64,000 nucleotides of DNA, from NCBI GenBank assembly GCA_009746045.1, contig RPFO01000080.1, forward strand, positions 9,135,113-9,199,112, written 5' to 3'. The DNA comes from Mesostigma viride. Lineage: Eukaryota; Streptophyta; Mesostigmatophyceae; Mesostigmatales; Mesostigmataceae. Positions 21,797 to 30,429 of the stretch are shown piece after piece (within the stretch, counting starts at the first letter, position 1; each line of letters begins with the position of its first letter). The notes beneath the pieces were generated by a model. That model was given only the letters and a program-made list of their open reading frames with translations, did no database searches and was not told the origin of the DNA. A program made the translations under genes and the position numbers.

Positions 21797-24678
21797 ACGC
21801 CACTCCCCCCCTTCTTCACCAGTGTGGCCTCCATGCCCACAAACAGGAGAGGCTCATTCTCCACCTGCCATTGCTCCCTACCCAGAGGAAACTTGGACTT
21901 AATGATGGAGATCAGCTCCTTAAGCCACGACGTGGGAGCTATCAGATGTAGGTCATCCCCGTGCAGCGAAGCATACACTGGTAGGCCTTCCCATTGCCCC
22001 AGAAACAGACAGGGGTCTACAGGAGAAACCTTCAAGTTGCAATGCTCCTTCAGGAAACGGTTGAGAGTCTCCCTCCAGATTATTGGACTTGACCTCAGGC
22101 CCTCCAGGCCCTTGAGGATTTTAAGGAACTCAGTGTGAATGTCCCTTTTCCATACAGCAGGCACCCTGACATAGAAAGGCGTCTTGCCCTCCCACTTTTC
22201 CTGTGCCACATCTGCATCCCCCTCCAGAAATGCCCTCTTGAAGTCTACCACCACTGAGCCATAGTCCAAGCCCTTGTTGAGAAGGCCTAGAAATACACAC
22301 AGCAGCAGCCTCCAAGTGTCATGCAGCATGCCAGGGGTATACAACTCCTCAGCGGTGCACTCACCAGTACCCTTGAACTCATTCAGTACTGGCCTGACGT
22401 GTGGTACCTTGACCCCGTCCACCTCCTTCATCTTGATGACAAACTTGAGCTTGAGTAGACGTCGTGCAGGAGGCAGGTCATTGACAGGTTCCACGCATTT
22501 CTTGGAGATCCAGTCCTCCCCAGATTTAATCAGACCCAGTGTGACCTGGGGACACATAATGGGAGAGGACATGAGCTTCACCAGGCCTTGGTAGTTTATA
22601 GGGCTGTGTCCAGCAAGTGAGTGAGGACCAATGCCCAAACTGCTTGGATGACTAGCAGCTGGCAATATGAGGTCATCAACCAAGGGCTCCTGCCCCTGGC
22701 ACACTTGCACACGCTTAACCGTCCTGGTTACTGCACGTGATAGGTGAGTGGTCCTGAAATTAATCAGTGGGACCTGACCAGCCCCTTCCTTAGTCAGGAG
22801 AGAGGACGTGATCACTACCCCATCCTGGCATAGGAAATTCTGCCCCAGAAGAGCAGGTCCCTGATAGCCCTCCAAGACACAAAAAGCAGTGTCCTGTCCA
22901 AGGATAGGAATGGATACCTCACCCAGTACCTTCACGTGTACCCCGCCACTGAAGTCAGACACAAACTGATAGCTGGGTTCAGTCATGCTGTACCCTGCTG
23001 CAGCTCTGGTCCCAATGATGGAAACCTGAGAATTAGTGTCTACCTCTAAGGCAGTGTCCAGCCCCAGATTGCCATGCCACCTGAGCTTGGCTACCTTGGG
23101 CTGCTTCTTGGCCCTTTGCAGAGCCCCAATTAATCCAGCCAAACTTGTCCCCCTGGGCTTGGTTAGAGCCTTGGGCTTGACAGTTGACTCCCCAGCTGTT
23201 GACCTTGCAGCCTGTTCAACAGGTACCTCTGCAACCTGGCCAGGGCTGACAGATTCCCCTGCAACAGATGTGGTCGTTGCATCAGTGATGTCACTTGGGA
23301 CCTGAAAATCCTGCAGGTCCTGTGAGCCTTGTGCCTGACTGCCCTCATTCATCAGGTTAGGCTTGACATATGACCAACTCAGCCGGTGCACATGCTTTGG
23401 TTCGTCCTCCATGCTGACCAAGCATGCGTGGCTAGCTTCATCAACCTGGGTAACCACCCCAGGACTCCAGCTACCACGTTTGCCATAAAGGCTAGGTTCC
23501 TTCCAAGCTAGGACCTTCTGACCCACTTGTGGCTCCAGCATCTTCCAACCCCGGTCCTTCTCCCTCAGCTTGGCAAAGGTGACATGTGCAGCATGTTTCC
23601 AGCCCTCCAGCACATGTGGTGGGCACAGGCCATGATATAGACCCATTGGGCTGACAGCAACTCCATCATAGTAGAAGTTAACCCTGCTGTTCAGCTGCTG
23701 CTCCACGTTCCTCAGCCATGCACTCCTGACAAGTGCAGGTGCAGATAAGGGTACCCAGTCTTCAGAGATAATCAATTTCTTGACCTCCTGGATTGCCCTC
23801 TCTATAGCACCCTGCTGCCCATGAGCCTCCCTAGGTGTAACCAGCAACTCAGGAAGGGTGGGATCACCCTTGAGATGCTGAAACTGCATGTCCACCTGGA
23901 TCCTTGTGGTAGGAAACTTGGCTCTTACATTCTGCAGGGCAGCCAGCAAGTACCTGTTCTTCATAGAAGGTAAATGCTCCAGCACCTTGTATTTTGTGTA
24001 CCTGTCCACGCACACCAACAGTTGCATGCCCCTGATGTGTTGGATATCACACTGCAGATCACCAATGCTCTGAGGTATAGCTTTGGCATGTGATTTCCTG
24101 GGCTTGTTGGAGGACAACTGGCACTTACACCGTGAGGCAGCTTGCTGACACGCCTTAAGAAGGGGTGCCCTGCCCATACGGAAGGCAAAGTTGTTTGACA
24201 GAGAAGTGGCATGCCCAAACATGTTGTGGATTCGGGCACCCAACTCCTGGTACACAGAGGAAGCAGTCCCTGGCACAGTCAGGACTGTGCTGTCAGGTTG
24301 TCCAGCATCACCATGCTGTCTTCCATCCTGTTCTGACTCAGAGTCTGAGTCACCCTGCTCATGCCCAACACCTGGACCGCCAGCAGGGACCACATGCATA
24401 CCACCAGAGGCCTTCACACCCCTCTGTGGTTGTACATTGGTTTCTCTCAAAATGAGAGGTCCACCCTCGTGCCCAGCACAAGGATGCATGGGGTCAGACA
24501 TTCTTACAGCTGCACCAGCTGTCAAGGACGTCTTCATAGGAACCTGTACCTCTCCAGGTGACCTGGGGCCACCATGAACCTGGAGATCACCCTCTTGTTG
24601 CCCAGATATAAAATCTGCATTGGAGCACCTGGCCTCCCCCTTGGGTGAATTAAGGTGTGTAGGGGTTGCCTCAGACAG
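21709..24678 (-). CDS. element B pol: integrase, protease-like, copia RT
   Basis: Open from the codon after a single TGA (24681-24679) to the frameshift near 21805. The first internal Met is at 24537. The integrase begins with an HHCC-like zinc region (ARIHNMFGH...CQQAASRCKC) and has catalytic acids in LQCDIQH, IQVDMQF and GAIERAIQ. An IN C-terminal SH3-like region follows (VGQKVLAWKEP). The retropepsin-like domain has ALEVDTNSQVSII (DTN) and ALLGQNFLCQ. RT has LKLKFVIKMKE, VVDFKRAFLEG, LKGLEGL and LHGDDLHL. It has the same IN-PR-RT order as element A although the sequences have diverged widely. Confidence 0.88.
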   Translation of the reverse strand: MSEATPTHLNSPKGEARCSNADFISGQQEGDLQVHGGPRSPGEVQVPMKTSLTAGAAVRMSDPMHPCAGHEGGPLILRETNVQPQRGVKASGGMHVVPAGGPGVGHEQGDSDSESEQDGRQHGDAGQPDSTVLTVPGTASSVYQELGARIHNMFGHATSLSNNFAFRMGRAPLLKACQQAASRCKCQLSSNKPRKSHAKAIPQSIGDLQCDIQHIRGMQLLVCVDRYTKYKVLEHLPSMKNRYLLAALQNVRAKFPTTRIQVDMQFQHLKGDPTLPELLVTPREAHGQQGAIERAIQEVKKLIISEDWVPLSAPALVRSAWLRNVEQQLNSRVNFYYDGVAVSPMGLYHGLCPPHVLEGWKHAAHVTFAKLREKDRGWKMLEPQVGQKVLAWKEPSLYGKRGSWSPGVVTQVDEASHACLVSMEDEPKHVHRLSWSYVKPNLMNEGSQAQGSQDLQDFQVPSDITDATTTSVAGESVSPGQVAEVPVEQAARSTAGESTVKPKALTKPRGTSLAGLIGALQRAKKQPKVAKLRWHGNLGLDTALEVDTNSQVSIIGTRAAAGYSMTEPSYQFVSDFSGGVHVKVLGEVSIPILGQDTAFCVLEGYQGPALLGQNFLCQDGVVITSSLLTKEGAGQVPLINFRTTHLSRAVTRTVKRVQVCQGQEPLVDDLILPAASHPSSLGIGPHSLAGHSPINYQGLVKLMSSPIMCPQVTLGLIKSGEDWISKKCVEPVNDLPPARRLLKLKFVIKMKEVDGVKVPHVRPVLNEFKGTGECTAEELYTPGMLHDTWRLLLCVFLGLLNKGLDYGSVVVDFKRAFLEGDADVAQEKWEGKTPFYVRVPAVWKRDIHTEFLKILKGLEGLRSSPIIWRETLNRFLKEHCNLKVSPVDPCLFLGQWEGLPVYASLHGDDLHLIAPTSWLKELISIIKSKFPLGREQWQVENEPLLFVGMEATLVKKGGSGVCCWWGATIIKRPSLASFLQSSHRHCVPW

Positions 24679-25278
24679 TCACTGCTCCTTGTTGTCTTCT
24701 TGCTGACTGCCCTTTGAAGGCTGGCCTGCCTGGGACTTGTTGTTGTTCTTGTTGTTGTTTTTCTTGTTGCTGCCCTGGCCCTGGGTCTTCTTGAAGCTGG
24801 GACACTCCTTCTTGATGTGCCCCCACCCCTTGCACAGGTAGCACTGGATCTTTGACTTGCCCTGGCCTCCTCCCCCGTTGTCAGGCGCGTTACCCTGCCT
24901 GGGCTTACCACCCACCCTCCTGAACACCGACTTGGCATGTGATTGCCCGTCAGGGTCGGGTGAATGGTTGGCCTTCCGCTTGTTGTGGTTGCCCCCACGT
25001 CCTCCTTGGCTTCTGTCAGCCTCAGACGTCTTGGAGCCCCCCTGGGCACGCCCACCTGCGTGGGTAGCCTTCACAGCTGGCATTCCACCCTCAAACAGCT
25101 CCTCTGCCTCGAGTGCTTGTTTGATTATGACCTTGTAGGCCTTGAGGGTAGAGTGTGGGGCACACATGACCTTTAAAGAGCCACGTGTTGCCTTGTCCAG
25201 CCCAGAAACCTTGAGCCAGTTTGTCAGGGCTATGCTGTCAGCGACATTGAAGCCGTGAGCCCTGCCCTCCTCAACCAT
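24679..25278 (-). pseudogene. element B gag, nucleocapsid part with CCHC knuckle
   Basis: 199 codons. A capsid-like segment (NWLKVSGLDKATRG) leads into a basic glycine-rich region and one zinc knuckle CYLCKGWGHIKKEC (CX2CX4HX4C), then an N/K/Q-rich tail ending in TGA. The pol frame continues in the same register immediately after this TGA, in the context cag TGA ctg, so translation of pol may rely on stop-codon readthrough. Upstream, stops at about 25279-25287 separate it from the preceding gag part. Confidence 0.75.
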
Positions 25279-25287
25279 TTACAATAG

Positions 25288-25548
25288 TTAAGGAAGTTCT
25301 GGATAGGTCTCCCTTACCTCCCACCCTTGGTATTTATCCTGCCAATGGATCCCCACTTTCTTCCTCTGATCCTCTAGCAGCTCCCTCAGCTCTGCCACGT
25401 AGACTGCCCAGGCCTTGTTGGCCTTCTTGCACTCTCTAGTGAGGTCTTTAATCTGATCTGTGCACTTGCCAAAAGTCTGGCTGCCTATCCAGATCTGATA
25501 ATAGTTTGTACCACCGTACAAACTTGGAAACCCCTCTAGTCCTTCCAC
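25288..25548 (-). pseudogene. element B gag, capsid N-terminal fragment
   Basis: 86 codons in the same register as the knuckle-containing frame, separated from it by two TAA stops. Contains GGTNYYQIWIGSQTFGKC and an amphipathic helix (WAVYVAELRELLEDQRKK). The gag start upstream (25601-25783, MAEGRRSKG...) is in another register, so gag of this copy is broken at least twice. Confidence 0.65.
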
Positions 25549-25905
25549 AAACTCCTCTGCCTGCTTTGGCTTTGAGTCTGAAGTGACAGGTTGCAGCTGA
25601 TTAACAATAAGCAGACCCTGGTGGTGAGATCATATCCAGAAACAGCATGTGTAGTTTATTATTCAAAGGGATATTAGTGATTTCTCCGGTGACCCCCACG
25701 TCATCTACGTGAGCGGTCCCGCTACCAGCACCCCCATTATTATTCCCACTGGCTAGGCCCTTGCTACGGCGTCCCTCAGCCATGGTAAACTACACTAGCT
25801 GTGTATGGCCCTGAGCTAAGCAGCTGGAAAACAAAAGACAGGTAGATATGTACAATCTGTCAAAAAGCCGCCTGCCCCGGTGCCGACCGCGCCACCATGC
25901 CGAAT
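25549..25905 (-). other. degenerate start of gag and leader in element B
   Basis: Holds a 60-codon frame (25783-25601) that probably was the gag N-terminus, followed by about 120 bp without features, up to the end of the unknown ORF. No LTR-like boundary was found here between the unknown ORF and gag. Confidence 0.4.
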
Positions 25906-26691
25906 TCAGTCGAGACCACGAAAATCGCAGTAGTCGTAGTCGTAAATTGGATCGTTGGCGACAGGCGCAGGCGCCTCCTGGCCTTGCCCAACCTCAATCG
26001 TCACCGGAGTTTCGATGACGATGGGGTCCAACCGACGTCCCGTCACCGGATCAATGCGGCGACGACGGCGGCGGGTGACGATGCGGAGCGGGTTGGTAAG
26101 AATCGTTAGAAAATCCCACCCGTCCGGCGCCCACTCTCGCAATGCAGACAAGAACGCGACAAGATTGAGCAGCAATTGCCGCTCACGCGTCCGGAAGCCT
26201 CGCGACAGCAACTGCAGAATCGCAAGGTCTTGAAACAGGTTGGTCGTAATCGTCGGAATGACGCCCGAACGAACCGACAGCCAGTTAGCGAGATTGCGCT
26301 GGTAACCTGTAAGCGATGAAACCGCGTTGTCGATCTCCTCAGAGACCTCGGCAACCGCGCTGGGCGCTTGCAACCCCGCCCGGGTATGGACCTCGAAGTC
26401 CGCGAGCAAAGCTCGAATGGAATCAAGGTAATCGCGAAACCCCGAAACAATCGAAGGTTGCGGAGGCGGGGGCGGCAGTCGTAGGTTTTGCAGCAGTGCC
26501 TGCTGCTGAGCGCGTAGCTCCGCACTGGACGCTACCGCCTGGTCAACAACACGCTGCCACGCCGGATTAAGAACCGGACGATCTTCACGAACAGGAGTCG
26601 TCGAAGGACCAGCCGGAGATTCGGCGATGTCCGCTGGACTGCCCAAAATTTCAGAATCCCTCGGAATGCGGAACTCCATCGAGTCCGGCAT
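25906..26691 (-). CDS. unknown 261-residue ORF next to the 5' LTR of element B
   Basis: Starts MPDSMEFRIPRD 28 bp inside the 5' LTR edge; the longer frame from 26790 begins inside the LTR and is not needed. Predicted features: a P-rich segment (RLPPPPPQPS), alpha-helical stretches rich in L and R (FQDLAILQLLSRGFRTRERQ) and an arginine run (RIVTRRRRRR) near residue 200, with an acidic end (YDYDYCDFRGLD). The frame is intact although the gag behind it is broken. I recognise no family. It may be the true gag of the LTR vehicle or an extra nucleic-acid-binding protein. Confidence 0.6.
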   Translation of the reverse strand: MPDSMEFRIPRDSEILGSPADIAESPAGPSTTPVREDRPVLNPAWQRVVDQAVASSAELRAQQQALLQNLRLPPPPPQPSIVSGFRDYLDSIRALLADFEVHTRAGLQAPSAVAEVSEEIDNAVSSLTGYQRNLANWLSVRSGVIPTITTNLFQDLAILQLLSRGFRTRERQLLLNLVAFLSALREWAPDGWDFLTILTNPLRIVTRRRRRRIDPVTGRRLDPIVIETPVTIEVGQGQEAPAPVANDPIYDYDYCDFRGLD

Positions 26692-26718
26692 TTTTCTTGG
26701 TACGAAGATTGTAATACG

Positions 26719-27334
26719 AGTTGAATGAGAGTTTACCACCGAGGGAATCCATGGCTCTTGCAGGAAAGTTGCCTTTATTATAATGAGCAAACACAGACGT
26801 AAGTCACGTCAAGTCCGAGACTGCACGTAGCACAGACGACAGGGTCGTTATGCCAAGAGAGCGTGCACGCAAGAGCTAGCGTCCCGGTGCGACCAAGTCA
26901 CACATATAGCTTGCTAGGGACGCGTCCAAGTATTCAGCTGCACTGTCACAGCTGAACTGTCAATCAATTGATTACACAGACTCTGGCACGCCTTTGGCGC
27001 GCAGATCTATCAATTGTCCATACGGCTAGTCCTGTGGACCTATCCGTACACTAGTCAGCATCAATTGTCTCATAGGTCCTGGCGCGCTACAGTGCGCCTA
27101 CCTATCAATTGACCATCAAGTCCTGTACAAGTCCTGTCAACGTCCTGCGGACTATCAAAGTGACACTTGTACATCCTGTGTCCGTACGCGCCCACAGTGG
27201 CGCGCCGGGTACTGTCGGCACAGCCTAGGAAACGTCATAACTTTTACGTTCCTTAACCAAATGAGGCGTTCAAGGTGCCGTTGGAAAGAGCGTAACAATC
27301 TCTATCCATCTAACGTAAATCCTTTACGTTAACT
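26719..27334 (-). repeat. 5' LTR of element B
   Basis: 616 bp, same sequence by eye as 19486-20101. Outer flank TTAGG at 27335-27339. The primer-binding site should lie just below 26719 on the minus strand (cgtattacaatc...); it does not start with TGG and no tRNA could be assigned. Confidence 0.92.
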
Positions 27335-27339
27335 TTAGG

Positions 27340-28281
27340 AGTCACCCATAGATCAGTAAATGGGATCCTCAACACTCTGCCCTCATTTAAAGTTGATTCA
27401 AGGGCCCTACAAGCAGCCGTCCTATCCAGGTAATTAGTTTTGAGCAACCCCGGGTAGTCACCGGATGCCTGTAACTTCTTGACTTCACTGGCCATTTTAT
27501 TGATCTTCCCTTGAGCCTCATGATCCTCTCGGCCCACGAACACAAGGAACTCCAATCCAGAAGATCCGGCCACCTGCTGAAGGGGCCTGAATTGAAGGTC
27601 AGTTTGCACGTGGGTAATCACAGGAAAATGTGCTAGCACTAACTGCATAGCCACATATAAGTGTTCTTTATGCATGGAGACCATAGGCTCTAAGGCCTTA
27701 TATCTAGACCACTCATCCACTGCCATGATATACGGCAAGTGCTTCCATCCTGAGAAGAAGAGGATATCCACTTGTATATGTCCTCTCTCCACAGGTGGGG
27801 TTTTCGTGTGATAACGAGGTGGTCTATTGGCCAGCTGAGTACATCCACACTTGGCCATAACTTGCCTCAATGCACTTACCAACCCCTTGCTTCTCAACTT
27901 AGCACACAGGGGCAAGGCATTAGACCCATGGCCACAAATAACATGCAATTTCTTGGCCAACTCAGTGTGGGAAATGTCAATCCCTTCAGCCTGACAATCA
28001 GCCAGGACTGGAAAATTATTTATTTTGTTATTATTGCATTCAGGCAAGCAGTATTGATCATCAGCTGTTGCAGCACCAGCTGGTTCATTCACCTCAGCCA
28101 GTATTCCCTTGGTTGAGTCATCATCATCGTGACAGAGTACAGCATAAGGGTTCCCATGTGCCCAAGAACATTGCTTGTCTGAGATCAGTTCAGGCTGTGA
28201 TACATATGGGGTCCCGTCCCCATGGGGCCCCCTTGGACCTCGTCCGCATTTGTAACATCTTCCTGTGCAAGCCCGGTGCAA
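27340..28281 (-). CDS. element A pol, part 1: integrase zinc region and catalytic core
   Basis: The frame is cut by the insertion of B. It holds HVICGHGSN...CGC (HHCC-like), then IQVDILFFSGWKH and HVQTDLQF with the first two catalytic aspartates. At the place of the third acid (IER in element B) this copy reads GKINKMASE, asparagine instead of glutamate (codon 27499-27501). The frame is +1 relative to gag. The codons that continue the domain are at 19485 and below. A tight cysteine motif (GRCYKCGRG) occurs at the start, possibly part of the gag-pol junction. Confidence 0.82.
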
Positions 28282-28312
28282 GGCACAGTCACATCAGGAC
28301 TTGACAGGGCAT

Positions 28313-29398
28313 CTAATTTTTCTGCTCATCCTTGGGGCTGGGATTCTTGTGGCTGGGGCACTTCTTGGAGAGATGCCCAAGACGACCACACTTCCAGCAG
28401 GCCCGCCCTTGAGGAGCAGGTGGGCGACCCGCCGGGTTGTTGGAAACTGGATGAATGATCCTCTTCTTGAATCTGCACACGTCCTCCATATGACCGGGCT
28501 TTCCACAGTAGTTGCAGCCAGCTTGCTTCTGTCTTGACCTGCACACAGCTGCTGCGTGGCCAGACTTGCCGCAAAAAGTGCACACAGCCAGCTGCGACCC
28601 TTGAGCAGGAACGGACAAGCGACCCAGCAACGTGTGCATACGGTTGACCTCGGCTGCCAAAGACTGCATGTTAGCAGGGGACTCACTCACCTTGCTTACC
28701 TTTGCAGTTCTGGCAGTCAGATCGGCCAGCTTCGATCCGCTCAACAGCGTCTCCAAGCGACGACGACCCTCGACCAGGTCAGCCAAGCAACCGCTCAACT
28801 GGGACATGACGCACGTCCGCTCCTCCGGGCTAAAATCCGCCGCCCGGACCCATTGAATAAGCTGGACTGCCGGATCCCACGGAATTATACTCTCGTCCAG
28901 CATATCGCAGTACTCCCGGAAGTTCTCCAAGCGATCACACCCCGGAGGGCACATCCAGCCGACGAAATTACCGAGGTGCTCCATCAGTAAATCCTCCTGC
29001 TTCGGCTGGAAAAGACGAATTACCTCCTTCAGAAACCAATCGAGGGGCGCCTTGTTGTTTGCTCCCCTCTCGAGCAGCTTGAAAAACCTCAGGTTTGCTG
29101 ACGAGTCGTACAAACGCGTGGACCGAAGAAATTCCAGCGGCTTCTCTATCTTCAACTCCTCCATCAGCTCCACCAGGGCCACCATCTTATGTACAAAAGC
29201 CTGCCGCTCGTTCAGCGAGGGGCGTCTAGAAATAGGAGCTGGTATGTTGCCTCGCAAGTCGTGCATCGCCTTGAGATTTGATATCTTTTCCGCCCGCTTT
29301 TTTTCTGGCCCTTCCTCATCACTGTCCGAAGGCCGGTGGTGTCTACGCTTTTCGTCACCACTGTCAGCAGGGCTAGAAGAGCGACGATCAGACTCCAT
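28313..29398 (-). CDS. element A gag with three zinc knuckles
   Basis: Start chosen at MESDRRSSS (29398); the frame is open further upstream but without support. Residues 1-45 are charged, 60-240 form a helical capsid-like region (LLMEHLGNFVGWMCPPGC), and the C-terminal third carries CTFCGKSGHAAAVC, CNYCGKPGHMEDVC and CWKCGRLGHLSKKC, all CX2CX4HX4C. The frame is intact. Three knuckles contrast with one in element B. Confidence 0.85.
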   Translation of the reverse strand: MESDRRSSSPADSGDEKRRHHRPSDSDEEGPEKKRAEKISNLKAMHDLRGNIPAPISRRPSLNERQAFVHKMVALVELMEELKIEKPLEFLRSTRLYDSSANLRFFKLLERGANNKAPLDWFLKEVIRLFQPKQEDLLMEHLGNFVGWMCPPGCDRLENFREYCDMLDESIIPWDPAVQLIQWVRAADFSPEERTCVMSQLSGCLADLVEGRRRLETLLSGSKLADLTARTAKVSKVSESPANMQSLAAEVNRMHTLLGRLSVPAQGSQLAVCTFCGKSGHAAAVCRSRQKQAGCNYCGKPGHMEDVCRFKKRIIHPVSNNPAGRPPAPQGRACWKCGRLGHLSKKCPSHKNPSPKDEQKN

Positions 29399-29457
29399 TG
29401 AAAAAATTGAAAAGTAGGCGATGTTATGTCGATGGTGTAAACACAAATCTCAATACA

Positions 29458-29913
29458 AGTTATGCTGGAACAAGTTTTGATGCTTTGTAATTGAAAACAC
29501 ACACACATATGTTCTTTGCTTTCGTATTCAACTTCGTTAATGACTTTACGCACAGCAATTGAATATATTGCGTTCGCTTTCACTCTCGTCAACGCGCAAT
29601 TGATTGCGTCAACGAATCCACGTCAATGACTTACGTGGAATAGATCCTTCTAGAAACACTTGCAGCAACCAACTATTTGGTACTGCAGATACTTGGCGCA
29701 TACAAAGACTTTGCGCTAGATACGATTGTACGGCGTAGGTTATTCTGACGTCGCACCAGAAGCAGCACAACTACCAAGGACATATTCCGATCCTTAGCAG
29801 CTGACTGGCTTCTACTACTGTACTGTTATGCGGATGCCAATACTAATTCTTTCAACGCTGTACTAATCTGTATTATAGTGGCATCCATTGCATATGAGCC
29901 ACCTGGCTCAACT
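29458..29913 (-). repeat. 5' LTR of element A
   Basis: 456 bp, same sequence by eye as 15854-16309. Target duplication CAAAA at 29914-29918. The adjacent leader on the minus strand (tgtattgagatttg) is the expected primer-binding region but is not a standard tRNA 3' complement. Confidence 0.92.
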
Positions 29914-30429
29914 CAAAATGCCGGGGAGCACGCTCCCTGACACCGTCGACGAATTGTGGACACGCTGTCGCGCGCACCGTTCCGTTCCGCACGGTCCATG
30001 GGTTACATATGCGGGGCCGCGAGGCGACGGGGGGGGGGCGGTCGATTAAGGCGGGACAGGTGACATAAATGCTCTGTTACGACTTACGGAGAAACCAATG
30101 ATGCTGGCTTGCGTCGCGCCGTGCGATGGGCGCCAACGCGACGTAGCGCACGCAGTGTTCCGGTCTAATTTGGTTCCGCACGCAGTGTTTCGTTGACAGA
30201 TCATGTTCGTCCACGCTACAGGGCCATGCATGCGACACCGATTCGGAATGGCTGACCTGCAGTGATGTCGAGGCGGACTTCGCCAGCTACGCGCACCCCG
30301 TGCGGCCCGCGGAATTCACACCATCACAGGGCGTGGTGGCTCTTGGCGGGCGTGGCGGAGGTCACGCTTCTAAGGCAGCCCATTGATTCGGCGAGCATGT
30401 ACGCCAGCTGTGTGGACCGTGCTACATGC
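29914..30429. other. no gene seen
   Basis: GC-rich sequence with a G10 run near 30030 and CGCACGCAGTGTT repeated at about 30148 and 30178. It may be part of the degenerate gypsy-type element that follows, but no frame can be supported. Confidence 0.3.

Larger units (their letters stand above)
19486..27334 (-). mobile_element. LTR retrotransposon B (7849 bp) nested in element A
   Basis: 616-bp LTRs (19486-20101 and 26719-27334) appear identical by eye and have AGTT...AACT ends. TTAGG flanks both sides (19481-19485 and 27335-27339). On the minus strand a clear polypurine tract (aaagaaaagaagggattgg) abuts the 3' LTR. Internal content: a 261-residue unknown ORF next to the 5' LTR, a stop-riddled gag with one zinc knuckle, a long IN-PR-RT frame and a frameshifted RNase H. 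Young LTRs around defective coding suggest it was mobilised in trans. Confidence 0.93.
15854..29913 (-). mobile_element. copia-type LTR retrotransposon A, interrupted by element B
   Basis: Two 456-bp direct repeats (15854-16309 and 29458-29913) that appear identical by eye bound the element, both with AGTT...AACT ends. CAAAA directly flanks both outer ends (15849-15853 and 29914-29918), a 5-bp target duplication. The element is transcribed on the minus strand: gag (29398-28313), then IN (28281-27340), interrupted by element B, then IN C-terminus, PR, RT and RNase H (19485-16567). Removing B and one TTAGG restores the IN frame exactly at ...VTPK/GLNYS.... A-specific sequence totals about 6.2 kb. 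Confidence 0.92.

Noticed and set aside
26692-26790. N-terminal extension of the element B ORF (MLIIIKATFLQEPW)
   Set aside because: Encoded inside the LTR and identical to the spurious start seen at 19557; the internal Met at 26691 is preferred.
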